From Plasmopara viticola (lineage: Eukaryota > Oomycota > Peronosporomycetes > Peronosporales > Peronosporaceae): 64,000 nucleotides of DNA. Below, in pieces: positions 34,520 to 45,975 of this stretch. The stretch lies in contig MBPM02000123.1 of NCBI GenBank assembly GCA_001695595.3, forward strand, positions 62,001 through 126,000. The letters are read 5' to 3'. The notes under the pieces were generated by a model that was not told the DNA's origin, did no database searches, and saw only the letters and a list, made by a program, of their open reading frames with translations. The position numbers and the translations under genes were made by a program. Numbering within the stretch: the stretch's first letter is position 1; each line of letters starts with the position of its first letter.

Positions 34520-35830
34520 ATGGTACGCACTTCTGTATTAAGTGTTGCCATTACAGCTTCTTACAAAGCAATCATCCGGTGCGATCTCGAAATTGCTGAA
34601 ATCTGGATACACAGCTTCGATGATACAGTCGAGTTCGGTCCTATTCACATTAAAAAAATAGTCTACGTCCTCAGCATTTCTCGAAAAACAGGTCATTTAT
34701 AGCTTGGTACATCGACGGGTTCACTTCGTGCCATCCTACTCCCAATTCAGAAAACTCGGGTCTATAAATCAGTCTTTAGCAGTGCCTGGCCCCGACCTGG
34801 GTGGCACGCTACTCCAGCTCGCTCCACTACTGGCCGATTCGGTCTTGCCAAGAAAAGTTATTCGGTGTGCGGCGTGGAGGTCCAGAAGTACGATTTAGTA
34901 CAAGTCTTTGGCTTTATCATTCAGTGTGTCGTTAAAATTTGCGCATTTTTATTGCTATTGTGACATTGGGTCATGTCAGTCGCAGATTAGAGTTGGGCAA
35001 ACCGCTACCGCATAGTGCTTTTCCGGCAGGTCAAAAGCAGCATATAAAAAGCCAGCACACAAGACGCTACTTTGGTTTACGGAGACCCTCCCTTACAAAA
35101 ATGCGTTGTCAGGCAGCACTCAAGCTCGAGACAGAACAAAATATTGTGCAGATTGCAAGAACCTGGTTATACAATGAGATCGATGGGTACTTCATGTACG
35201 GGGCGAATAAACCTAGCTCGTAAATATAGGAGCCCGTGACTCTTGGTGCAGCATAACGGGGCGTTCGTCATGCAAGTCGTGATAATGGGGTCAACTTTTC
35301 GGAAATCGCTACACATAAAAATGCTGTTACTGTATCGTTAGACTGGATACTATGGAAGTAGCAGTGTACTCCATTCAATTCTTAGTCCTGTCATTATCAA
35401 TTCGTCAGTTAAACTCCTGCATGTCATAAATCTTGTTAACACAGGATCATTTTTTTCGATAGACACACTAACAGTGCATTATTGCAGACTCGTCTCTCAA
35501 ATTTGCCGCCTTAAAAACATCGAAACGTCATAATTGCATGAGCTAGTCTTATATCATCACGTGTCGTACCACACAGCCCACATGCAGCATCTAAACCGAG
35601 CTTTTGTTGAAGCTAATAGCATTGCAGGCGTACAATGCAATGTTGCCTATGGAAATGGCTTTGAGCCAGCGATGATAATAAGAAATTGCACGAAACTGAG
35701 CGAGAAGTATTGGGTAGACGCAGTACGACCGCACTTTGGATACGGGTCTAGATCACTTTTTACTATTAGGACATGGCTACCCGTGCAACCAAATTCTTTT
35801 CGTCTATCGAAGATGATATTTTTTTGAACA
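34520..35830 (+). mobile_element. Decayed copia-like pol relic (arm B)
   Basis: Plus-strand mirror of 9010-10318. Frames at 34520-34702 (FDDTVEFGPIHIKKIVYVLS), 34939-35223 (LGHVSRRLELGKP) and 35534-35827 (MIIRNCTKLSEKYWVDAV) follow protease/pre-integrase/integrase order. Stops separate them. Identification is by pattern only. Confidence 0.45.
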
Positions 35831-35967
35831 CGTGCTTGCGTGAGCAAAAATGCACCGTGTATGTCGTCCGTAGGCCCCCAAATTTCGTGCCAGCAAAACA
35901 AATAACCGTGCGAGTTACAATTGTCGAGTAAGTTGCCAAATAGCCCCAACGCTCTGAGATTTAGTAA

Positions 35968-36248
35968 ACCAGAACCCCACGGTCAACAGGTCCGTAGATA
36001 TATTGCAGAAAATACCAACACCCAGTAAGTGAAAACCAGTGTGATGGAATTCAAGTTATTGCTAATCTCATAGGGGAATCAAAGGTCAACTGAACTTAGC
36101 TCCAGAAAATTAGAATTCCACGGTCAACAAGTCTGTAGATATATTGCAGAAAATACCAACACTCAGTAAGTGAAGGCCAATGTGGTGGAAATTAAATTAT
36201 TGCTAATCTCAGAGGGGAATCAAATGTCGACTGAACTTAGCTTCTAAA
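35968..36248. repeat. 141-bp tandem repeat (arm B copy)
   Basis: Mirror of 8597-8876; gtcaacaggtccgtag and gtcaacaagtctgtag mark the two units. Confidence 0.7.
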
Positions 36249-36295
36249 GCTCCGTTCTTAATAGCACGATAATGCAAACCAATTTTGTCGGCGAT

Positions 36296-36441
36296 TGTTG
36301 AGAAGAAAGTAAAAACCGAAGTGAATATATTTATCTTGACCAATGAACGGCTACCATACGTAATTTCTAACTGTAACGTACTTGTAAATACTGTGAAGCC
36401 ATTCACCTTTTCAACATGCATTCAGCAGTGAAACTTTAACA
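36296..36441 (-). repeat. 3' LTR of copia element (arm B)
   Basis: 146 bp; on the plus strand it begins tgttgagaagaaag and ends aaactttaaca. Confidence 0.92.
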
Positions 36442-36454
36442 CTCCCACTCACCG

Positions 36455-39400
36455 CTAATGCTGTGTGTCCTTTGTTGCTGACTTGGTCTTGATTCCGGCG
36501 GCTTCACGCAGATACTTAAGCATCTTGGTCCCAACTGCCTTCGTCAGCATATCTGCAAGCTGACTCTTCGTGTCGATATATTCGAGCTTCAACAGTCCTT
36601 CTTGCACGTTCTCACGAATAAAGTGGTGCTTGATGTCCACATGCTTCGTCCTAGCATGGTATCCAGCGTTATTGGCCAACGCAATAGCACCTTGGTTGTC
36701 TTCCCAAACCTGTTTGCCTTCAACTTGCTCGTGACCCATGTCCTTTAGCATTGCCCGCGTCCAAGAACTTCTTGTGTGCATAAACTGAGAGCCATATACT
36801 CAGCTTCCGCTGAGCTCAGCGCAACTGTCCGCTGGTACTTCGACTTAAATACCACTAGTGCGCTTGCAATCATGACCATAATTCCCGAGACCGAGCGTCT
36901 GTCATCCGTGTTGCTGCCTCAATCTGCATCCAAGTATGCCTTGACCGTAACGCTTCCACTTCCTCGGTAGACGATACCGATTTGACGGGTGGTCTTCAGA
37001 TACCGTACTACTCGAACTGCTGCGCTCCAATGTTGTAGTCCTGGGTTCTCCAGAAAACGTGATAGCTGCGTCACCACGTAAGCAATATCAGGCCGAGTGC
37101 ATGTCGTTATGTACAGCCAGCATCCAATCAAAGAGCGATAAGGCTTTGATCGCATTGTTGACCGTCCTTCTTCCGTTGTGGGTGACTCCTTTGACGACAC
37201 CTTTAATCCTGATACGCAAGGGTTTTCAACACTTTTGGCATTTTGTTGACCGAATCGCTTGACCACGTCATCGATGTAGCGAGTCTGTTTGATCATCAAT
37301 ATTCCAGCTGACCTGTCGTGATCAATTTCCATACCCAAAATAAATTCCGCCTGACCAAGCTCCTTCATCTTGAGTGCTCCCTTTACTTGATTTAATTCTT
37401 TGCTGCTTCTTGCTGCGATAATCATTTCATCCACATATAGTCCAACGTAAGCAAAACCTTCTTCAGTTCTCTTGACATAAACACATTGATCTGCTCCGCA
37501 ACTCTTAAAGCCATTCCTGACGAAGACACGATGTATTGTCTTGTTCCAGGCACTCGCTGCTTGCTTAAGTCCGTAAATAGCCTTGTTTAGTTGACATATG
37601 TATCCTTGAGCATTGTCGACACCAAGCGGAACTTCCATAAAAACGTTGTCCGTCAACACGCTATTAAGAAAAGCCGTGTCGACGTCCAGCTGTTCCATTT
37701 GATAGCCACATTCAACACATACCGCGAGAATTATTCGGGTCATGTTGGCAACCGGGGAATATGTCTCGAAAAAGTCGACGCCATACTTCTGCTTGAAACC
37801 TTTCGCGACTAGTCGTGCCTTGTATCGCACGATAGCGCCATTCTGATCACGCTTTTTGGCAAATTCCCATCGTGATCCAATTGCGCGTCCAATTTCCCCT
37901 CGCGGCTGCAATGTCCACGTTTTATTCTCTCCGTGAGAGCGAAGCTCAGCATCCATTGCTTCACGCCATTTCATTGCATCGTCGCTTGCCATTGCTTGAG
38001 TATAAGTAGTCGGTGAGTCCGTATCATCGTCAATATTCACAGCGTAGGCAAGAAAGGCTTCCGCAACTAGTCCATCTTCGTCAATCCTAGCACGCTTTGG
38101 AGTCGGTGGGCCCTCACCGCCTTCTGCTGACTCTCCACCATCGGAACCGTTTTTTAGCATTAGCACTGGCTCACGTCTTATTCGTGTTCGCTCCAATTCA
38201 GACCGAAACACCAAACGATCTTCTTGTTGCACTTGGGAAGGTTGGTGATACTCCGTTAGCTCAAGCCCGTTTCGTACAGGGCTCTCAGAAGGCATTAGCC
38301 GCTGTACAACGGCGCTTGACGTACGATTTACACCCTCCATATCGACATCCTCGACTGTCTTTTCGACAGCTGCCATGGGATCGTCCGGAACTGACCTGTC
38401 GATCCACTTGATGCTGAACATTGACTTCATCACCATCCTTAACTACTTGAATAATTGTTTTCGGCTTAAGCTCTTGCGTGTCGTAGATGCCGCCCACCTC
38501 ACGCTCATCCAACTTTACAGAGCGGGTCACTTTAATCTTGGCATTCTCCAAGTCAAACACGCGATAGATCTTGACATTCTTTGCATAGCCAAAAAACATA
38601 CACTTGAACCTCTTGGGTTCCAGTTTGGTCCGTTTCACATCGTCAATATGAGCGTAGCCTTGCGAACCGAATACCCGCAAGTGATCCATTCGAGGCTTCA
38701 TTTTGAAAACTAGCTCATACGGCGTGATGTCAGGATGGACCGTATTGCTGGAGCGATTAATTAAATAAACCGCTGTATTTACCGCTTCAGCCCACCATTC
38801 CGTCGAAACGCTCTTGTAGTGTAACAATTGTCCTGTTCATACGCTCCATTACTCCGTTCTGCTGCGGGCTGTATGGGACGGAGCGCTGGTGTACACTGCC
38901 GCTCTCTTGACATATTCCTGCCATTTTCTTGTTTACGAACTCGGTTCCGTTGTCGGATCGCAAACATCTTAGTCGTGCACCCCACTGGTTTTCGTATAAT
39001 GTCAGAAACTCTTTGAACTTGCCAGCCACTTCACTCTTGCTCTTGATCAGAAAGAATGTAACATATCGTGAAAAGTCATCCACAAATGTGAGAATGTATT
39101 TGGCACCACCCTTCGAGATAGTTCGCACTGGCCCCATGACATCTGTGTGAACACGCTCCAACACACGTGTCGTCTTTGTCATTGAACGAGACGGAAACAC
39201 CGTGATCGTCTGCTTGCCCTCCAAACACCCGGCACACAATATTTCCACACTTTGCTTGATAATTGGGATACCATCGGTTAATTGCTGTGTCCTGATCAGC
39301 GTGTCCTTGCTGGGGTGCCCCATGCGTGCATGCCAAAGCTCCCACTGATTGTCAGCCCCGGTATATTCAACGAGACATGCTTCTTCTTGCTCACAATCAA

Positions 39401-40499
39401 GAAAATACGACTTTCCAACATTTGTGCCTGACGCAATTGCTTGCTTCTTGTTCCAGATGACACATGACGAACGCGAGAATATCACACTCATGCCACGCTC
39501 TGACAGCTTGCCAACTGACAGCAACCTTCTGTCGAGTCCGGGAATGTGCAGAACTTCAACCATGCGAATCTTCGTTCCGTTCAAACCAGTCAATTTTACC
39601 GTGCCGGCTCCTTTGACAAGCAACTTCTTCCCGTCTGCAATCGTAACTTCGATGCTAGCTTCTAGGCCCTTGTAATCAAACAAGTCCTTCCTGTGTGGGG
39701 TCATGTGGGAAGTTGCTCCACTGTCAATCAGCCATCCTGATGACTTCCCTTCACCAACAGCAAACACCGTGTCGTTGCTGTTGAATCTTTTACCGGCCGG
39801 GCAGTTCCGCTTCATGTGTCCAAACTGGTCACAGTTGAAGCACTTGCCCTTAAATCCGCCATTATTGCGTGGAGGACCACCCTTTCGCCCATTGTCCCGT
39901 CCACCTTTGAATCTTCTAGCATTTCCATTTCCATTTACGCGAAACGCTTTCTCTGTAGCTTCTTTCCTCTGCAGCTTCTCCGACTCTTTGAGCAGCTTCT
40001 CCTTGACTTCTATCAACGAAATATCCCTTGCATTTTCCACAATCGACGAATAAAGTCGTACTCCGAAGGTAGACTGCTGAGAAGTACCACCAGCTGGCGT
40101 GACTCATCAATTTGCTCTCCCGTAGTCTGTAGTCCCACTACTAGCTCGTCAAAAGAGTCCAGATGCTCTGCCATGCTTGTTCCACTTTCCATCTTGAACT
40201 CATGTAGTCGACGAGTCATCACAACACGATTGTGAAGAGTCGGGCGATTGCAGAAATCGCGGAGGGTTCCCCACGCCTCCATAGCACGCAATCTTGGTCT
40301 GGTGCTGGATCTCAACGCCTTGCGCAATGATGCCTAGCGCCTTGGCATCATTAACTAGCCACGCCTCCGTGACGTCCTTCTCTTCCTTGACGGCCATGAT
40401 GTGTCCCAGGAGATCCTTCCGCGCCAGGGTCATCCGCATGTTAAACTCCCAGTGGTAATAGTTACCACTTCCTATGAGGACTTCGGTGCGCTTGTTCAT
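36455..40499 (-). pseudogene. Copia gag-pol, broken (arm B)
   Basis: The frames run gag 40499-40013 (two phases), then a 417-codon frame at 40040-38787 spanning zinc knuckle (CFNCDQFGHMKRNC), protease (WLIDSGATSHM), HARMGHPS and the integrase DDE residues (HTDVMGPV, RSDNGTEFVN, NGVMERM). Next come 38827-38285, then 505 codons of RT (38436-36919) with RLVAKGFKQKYGVDFFETYSPVA, DVDTAFLNS and YVDE in place of YVDD. The RNase H end is at 36781-36455. Lesions shared with arm A (shift near 38790, TGA at 36919, YVDE) show the element was dead before the arms were copied. Confidence 0.9.
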
Positions 40500-40541
40500 A
40501 TTGGGCGAGAACGTTGCTTGAGCTTGTTGCGGCTGTTAACT

Positions 40542-40687
40542 TGTTGAGAAGAAAGTATAAACCGAAGTGAATATATTTATCTTGACCAATGAACGGCTAC
40601 CATATGTAATTACTAACTGTAACGTACTTGTAAATACTGTGAAGCCATTCACCTTTTCAACATGCATTCAGCGGTGTAATTTTAACA
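40542..40687 (-). repeat. 5' LTR of copia element (arm B)
   Basis: 146 bp, followed on the plus strand by target-site duplication gcgat. Confidence 0.92.
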
Positions 40688-40692
40688 GCGAT

Positions 40693-43120
40693 TGAGGCAA
40701 ATATGAAGGGATCTGAACTGTCCCCGTCAACCTCAAGACGTCAAACAATTACACCTGACGCTTTATTGTCGAAGGAAGTCAGCCACGTGCTGATGTTCTA
40801 AGAGCACATCTACGGGTGGGTCTAAGCATGACGTTCCTTGCCTTTTGGAAAATATCAAACCTACTCGATCTTGGACCTCGATACGAGATGTTTATTTGTT
40901 TCGGGTGCCACAAGCCGCAAGCTGATTGAAGGTCAAGGTTCCCAGTCGACATTTGGTGAGTCAAGATCGTTAGTCTGTTAGAAAGCCAACGAACGCTATA
41001 GACGCGGGCACTAGACCGATTGATCGACATATCGGACATCAAGATATCGGATATGGATACTAATGGATACGTCCGGGGCGTATTGCGGCGCGTATGTCAC
41101 AGATTGGTTCTAGCAAGAAGAGGAATTTGCTGCACGTCGGTAATGACATTGTTGGTGCTGAGTTAAGGCAGTATGGACAAAATTCTACCATTTGTCGGCA
41201 AACCTTCAAGGAAAATCTTGGCTTCATGTCACAGGTGATAATCGGTTTATTCCTAAACAAGTCAGTAAAAGTCCATTTCTGCGCATAGTGTGGCACATAA
41301 ACCACTGAGCGGTGCTTGTAAGACACAGCACTCGCTGGTTGCTGCGAATACGTGGTTGGTTTTGAGTAAGGGTATTGAGGGCGAGGTGCTGCCAGTGCAC
41401 CCGAATTTCCACAGAGCAACGCTCGTCGTAAACAGCTCTACTGCATATCAAGCAAAATATGATCAATTGAGACTTCAAGGGCGCAGCCTTGATACGTGGC
41501 ACGCAACATCTTTAGCGATTCATGTCGTGGAAGGCACTCATTGTATGTGTGGCGCGACATGGTTGGATCGAAATCCAGGTTCTGGGGGCAAGGCCTTTTC
41601 GATGCATGTGGACTGACACAATTTTTGCTGATCAGGGTTTTTTGCTGAATGTCAATGTAGACGTTGATTAGTTAATGCGCAATTGCGTCGGAATGAATAC
41701 GACGCTTGGACTCCTAGTCAAAGTCCAACTTGTCAAGATAAAGATGGATACGCATGGCGCGCTTGTCGAGGAGTGTAGAGTGTCTTGACTTGGGTGGGTA
41801 GGCTTTAGTCTTTAATGGGTAAATGACAATAATGCAAGCCTAAACGATCTTGAAATATACAAAGATTGGTGCGTGCGAAAGCAAGTGTAGCATTGCCTCG
41901 TCATCGTTAGATGAAGCGGTCATAAATTACTTTTGGAGCAGGAAGTGTGTATATAATACTGTGATATATATCATTAGAAGCTACTCACATGCGCATTATT
42001 CTTTTGCTAAAGTGATACCAGAATGTGGTGTATGACCACCACCTTCGTGTAACGAGAGCGTGACATCATATTGATCGCGGTTAACACTCCAAGTGGTACG
42101 TCCGAAAAGTCTAGGTCACGTTTTAAAGGCCTTCATATGCGCCTGTGAAGTTTGATCGTCGAGGTAGCAGTTGCTTAGACGCCAAAAGGCCTGTGCATGT
42201 ACATGCCTTGATGACATATTGTTTATAGCCGTGTCTCGGGTATGCACACAGTACGAGAATTTACGATGATGTAGATAAGTGTATGTTTGACGTTACAAGT
42301 TTATTTAATAGTGCGTTTTAAAAAGCATGGCTTTCCCGCTACACTGTGAACTGGCCGGTTCCATTGAATTAGAAACACATTAAAAAGCTACGTAAGTTAA
42401 TTTTTAATTATGCAGAAATAGCTTGGCCATCGTCCAATCTCTTGAAGATGAATCAGAATGTGCGTACCAAGTTCATCACCACACGGCGTTTGCCGTTTTC
42501 CAAACGACCGTCTGTGACGCATTGGATTTTACTCCACTGTTCCAAGCTGACATTGAGCGCTATATTTGGTAATCGCGCTGGATTTTCAGTAGCCTTGAGC
42601 TGCCGAGAAGATCAACCGTTTAATGTCAAAGAGCCAGTCGTGGATCAGTATACCCTCGATACATTTAGCGGTTAATGATAAGCACGAAACTCTTCGCGAT
42701 CAAAATAGATCATGCGTTGATACGCACTGCGACACAGCCGCCTCACCTCACGTAGCGAGAGGTCAAGTGGCTCTTCTTAAGTATGGACTTTCGATTTGAC
42801 GTGAAGCAAAAGTAGGGACGCGAAATTTACTTTCGAGCCGCCTGAACTTTGAGGTGTTTATGTCATGACACAGCTCTTTTTGTACATGATTAAACAATTA
42901 ATCATGTGTTTGTGCCACGATGCGTGTATAGCTCTACTAAAAGCTTCTATTAACGTTTAGCTTCAGGCTCGGATAACACAACGTGGGCGTGATCAAATAC
43001 CAGATTCTGATGACGTCGAGCTGCTCTATCACAGACGGAAACGTGGGACCTTTGTGCCTCAAAACCAATGTTCAAACAATTTTTAATGACTTAAAAAACT
43101 TAAAACTTTAGAAATGTGAA
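40693..43120. other. Unrecognised part of arm B
   Basis: Mirror of 1703-4132. Several overlapping frames of 60-119 codons on both strands are shared by the arms, but that follows from the duplication and is not evidence for a gene. Confidence 0.5.
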
Positions 43121-43142
43121 CACAATACAAGATTGTATGGTA

Positions 43143-44308
43143 TTGTAATGTAATGTATTACGTTATCGCGTTGCCAAGGTATGCACGTGCTAGGCTCAGT
43201 CTGGCTAGTCCACGGCATAGAGTGGTGTCCGCATACGTCGGGTCTCGCTCGGCGGGCAGTGCATCCAGCACCGAGGTCGTGAGGGTCTTCCATATCTTTC
43301 GGTCTTGTGCAAGGGTACGTACCACTTCGAGGTCTTGTGCTATCCGGAGTCGAAAGCCGGAGCCACGGGAAACAAGGTTGTCGTCGAGTGTTGAGGGGAG
43401 CGTGGTGCGGGGACGTCCGCGCCATTTTGCTGCGGTGGAGAAGAAGTAGGCACGCATCTGGAGGTTAGCTGGAATGTCGGGATTGCGGCGAAGTACATGG
43501 CCAAACAGGCGCCAGCGAGCTTGTGTCAGTCGTAGTTTCAGCGGCCGCTCATCACAGAGGTCGTAGAGTCTTGCATTCGAAATGTGTCGGGGGTAGCGAT
43601 AGCCAAGAGCGTAGCGAAGCTGGCGGCGATGGAAACTCTCGAGGCCGTGGAGCTCTGACTTGGTAAGAGCCCAGGTGGCGCAGTTGTACAGCAGAATCGG
43701 TAGAACGTAGGTGTTGTACAATCGAATGCAGGTCTTGGGTGAGATGAGCGTGGGGCGGAGCCAGACGGACCAGAGGCGGTGGAGCGCGAGGGTGGCCAGG
43801 GACTTGCGTCGGGATAGATCTTTAATATCGCCGAGGAGTGTTCCGAGCTTCTTAGCGTGGCGCCAGGTTTCTTCTCGGGATCGGGCGTGTCGAGTGGCGC
43901 CCGACGGGTTGCAGTGGCGGCGGATTTCGGTGACTTCGGTCTTGGCTTCGTTTTTTTTTTTTTTTTTCAGGGTGAGAAGAAGGAAGTCATCAATGCAGTG
44001 CTCACCTCTATCGTAGATCTTGGTGTCTCGAATGCCAAGGATATCGACGCGGTAGCGCCGGAGATCTTCGGGGAGTGTTTCGTGCTTCTTGCGCTTCGAA
44101 CCTAGAGAATTCACATTAAAGGAGCCAATCCGGATGCGGTTGGCGCGGTTAAGGGCGTGGAAGGGGGTTTGGCCTGGTGCTGGAGACCGTCGCGTCGAGG
44201 GTGAGACTCGTTAGAGACCTGCAGATGTCCGAGAGCACCTGCCCGAAGCGCGCGAGCATTTAGCCCCCGCGCATGGAAGGAGGGCGTCACCCCAACCTTT
44301 TCCGAAAA
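43143..44308 (-). mobile_element. Internally deleted LINE derivative, copy B
   Basis: Mirror of 175-1343. It starts (minus strand) at ttttcggaaaa near 44308 and ends in the tacattacattac tail near 43143. Next to it, at about 43120-43140, lies the undisturbed target site of the 326-bp derivative found only in arm A. Confidence 0.85.
43158..44114 (-). CDS. Intact 318-codon LINE EEP-start / RT-end fusion ORF
   Basis: The deletion fused the two LINE segments in frame, and this copy has no stop. The order is SLGSKRKKHETL, DLRRYRVDILG, a Lys run from poly-A, EIRRHCNPSGATRH, LLGDIKDLSRRKSLA, VLPILLYNCATW, FHRRQLRYALGYRYP and WRLFGHVLRRNP. It lacks the endonuclease active site and the RT palm, so no enzyme activity is expected. 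The first codon of the open frame is GTG; the natural LINE frame runs in from upstream (IGSFNVNSL). Probably a passive product of the deletion. Confidence 0.5.
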   Translation of the reverse strand: MNSLGSKRKKHETLPEDLRRYRVDILGIRDTKIYDRGEHCIDDFLLLTLKKKKKNEAKTEVTEIRRHCNPSGATRHARSREETWRHAKKLGTLLGDIKDLSRRKSLATLALHRLWSVWLRPTLISPKTCIRLYNTYVLPILLYNCATWALTKSELHGLESFHRRQLRYALGYRYPRHISNARLYDLCDERPLKLRLTQARWRLFGHVLRRNPDIPANLQMRAYFFSTAAKWRGRPRTTLPSTLDDNLVSRGSGFRLRIAQDLEVVRTLAQDRKIWKTLTTSVLDALPAERDPTYADTTLCRGLARLSLARAYLGNAIT

Positions 44309-44604
44309 AGAAGATCATTGTTCGATTAAAATACGTGCAAAAAAACTTGCGCTAGGTCTAGGGTTTCGAGGGGCTCCCTAAAAATTTGATTTCATCCAGT
44401 ATCACTGAGTTTTGTTTAGATCCGTAACTGACCTCAATACAAAAGCAAGCATTCACTCAATTTTATTGTGTAGGTAGGCAATAGGTATCTATGTTTCTCA
44501 TTTAGCCAACACAGGGATCTATGTTTCTCATGCAACTTCTATATTTCTCCTTCAAGGCGTCATTTTCCGATTTGCCTGCCAGTAAAAAGATCTCTATTTT
44601 TCAA

Positions 44605-45631
44605 ATGGCCCCTCCTGCGCAAACCATGAAGTCTCGTTTCTTGGGTGACTCTGGTTTGCTCGTCTCCCGTCTATCGTTTGGGAGCTGGGTGGACTTTGAA
44701 CTATGACATCATGGAGCACGCCTATAAAAACGGCGTGAATTTCTTTGACAACGCCGAGGTGTATGCCAACGGCAAGTCGGAGCTCATCATGGGCAAGGTG
44801 GTGAAGGCTGGCATCGAGCGCAAGGTGTGGGAGCGCGAGGACCTCGTGATCAGCACCAAACTCTTTTTTGGCACCAAACCAGGCCCGAACAATACGGGCA
44901 ACAGTCGAAAACACATTATTGAAGGCATGAAGGCGTCGCTCAAGCGGTTTGATCTGGACTATGTGGACCTTGTCTTCTGCCACCGCCCGGATCCGTCGAC
45001 GCCCATTGAGGAGTCTGTGCGTGCAATGAACTTTATCATTGAGCAAGGCTGGGCCTTTTACTGGGGTACTAGCGAATGGTGCGCCAAGGACATTATTGAG
45101 GCCTGTGAAATTGCCGATCGCCTCGGTCTGATCCGTCCTGTGTACGACCAACCGCAGTACAATATTTTCGAGCGCTCGCGAGTCGAGTACGACTTCGAAG
45201 TGTTGTACAAAAAGTACAAGTACGGCCTCACCACGTGGTCGCCGCTGGCTTTGGGCTTTCTGACGGGCAAGTACAGCAAGGGCATTCCAGAAGGCTCGCG
45301 CCTGTCCCAGCCGGCATACAAAGAGTTGTTATCGAAGGGCATGGAGGAAAAGGTAGCCAAAGCGGACAAGCTCATTGAATTGGCGAAAGAAGTGGGCTGC
45401 TCGCTAGCGCAGCTGGCGATTGCCTGGGTGGCCGCCAATCCAAACGTGTCTACGGTGATCCTTGGGGCCACTAGTATCAAACAATTGGATGAAAACCTCA
45501 AGGCGATGGAATTTGTCGACAAGATCACACCCGAAATTCGCGACAAGATCGATGCGATTGCCGACTTTAAGCCCTTGCTGGTCGCTCAAGCCGAGCCTTG
45601 GGTTGTTGACCGACGCCAAAAGTGGCTGTAA
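44605..45631 (+). CDS. Aldo/keto reductase, potassium-channel beta-subunit type, with 5' frameshift
   Basis: Reading from the ATG at 44605 gives MAPPAQTMKSRFLGDSGLLV and LSFGSWV, the family N terminus. It then stops at 44704-44706 and the rest continues one base over (frame from 44645) from YDIMEHAYKNGVNFFDN. The dozen or so residues that family members have in between are missing, so a small out-of-frame deletion near 44690-44706 is likely. The AKR tetrad is present: D (FFDNAE), Y (VYANG), K (VISTK) and H (FCHRPD). WAFYWGTSEW and the NADP-binding end (ILGATSIKQLDENL) are also kept. The family reduces carbonyls with NADPH and can bind Kv channels. The broken 5' end suggests a recent pseudogene or sequencing error. 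No splice sites fit an intron. Confidence 0.8.
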
Positions 45632-45828
45632 GTGCCAAGTGTCGAGCATGATCGACGTTAGTGGCGATACGTTTGTGCCTCGACAAGCTTTTTAATTGCA
45701 TAATTTGATAAAAAGAGCCGCTCACTAGCCCCCTTTTCGATATCCAGCCCCCTCTCCTTAATGTTCTAATTCAAAGCAAAAAGATTTGCAAACTTTCACG
45801 TCATCCTGATTCTTCCAAATCCTTAATT

Positions 45829-45975
45829 ATGAGTCAACCAGAATGCATCGTCGGTACTACTTACGCGTCAATGGAAGAGGTTCGCTTGGCAGTGACCTTT
45901 CGATCGCAGGATGAGGGCTTCATATTTACGTGCAAAAGAACAAGGAGAGCTGGGCACCAATCAGACAGTGAATAA
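45829..45975 (+). pseudogene. Short remnant, possibly MULE/FAR1-type transposase N terminus
   Basis: 48 codons starting at 45829 (MSQPECIVGTTYASMEEVRL, then FRSQDEGFIFTCKR). The phrase TYASMEEVRLAV...EGF.F.CKR resembles the zinc-binding start of Mutator-like transposases. It stops at 45973-45975 and nothing clear follows. Low confidence. Confidence 0.3.

Larger units (their letters stand above)
36296..40687 (-). mobile_element. Ty1/copia LTR retrotransposon, arm B copy
   Basis: Mirror of 4138-8542, with LTRs at 36296-36441 and 40542-40687 and target-site duplication gcgat (36291-36295 and 40688-40692). It keeps longer open frames than the arm A copy, so it is the better copy for reading the protein. 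Confidence 0.93.
31769..44480. repeat. Arm B of large inverted duplication
   Basis: Reverse-complement copy of 1-11905, with an extra 1149-bp LINE derivative plus 12-bp target-site duplication near its inner edge and without the 326-bp derivative of arm A. The inner edge lies just upstream of the ankyrin gene. The outer visible edge (44480) corresponds to window base 1, so the true outer boundary cannot be placed. Confidence 0.95.
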
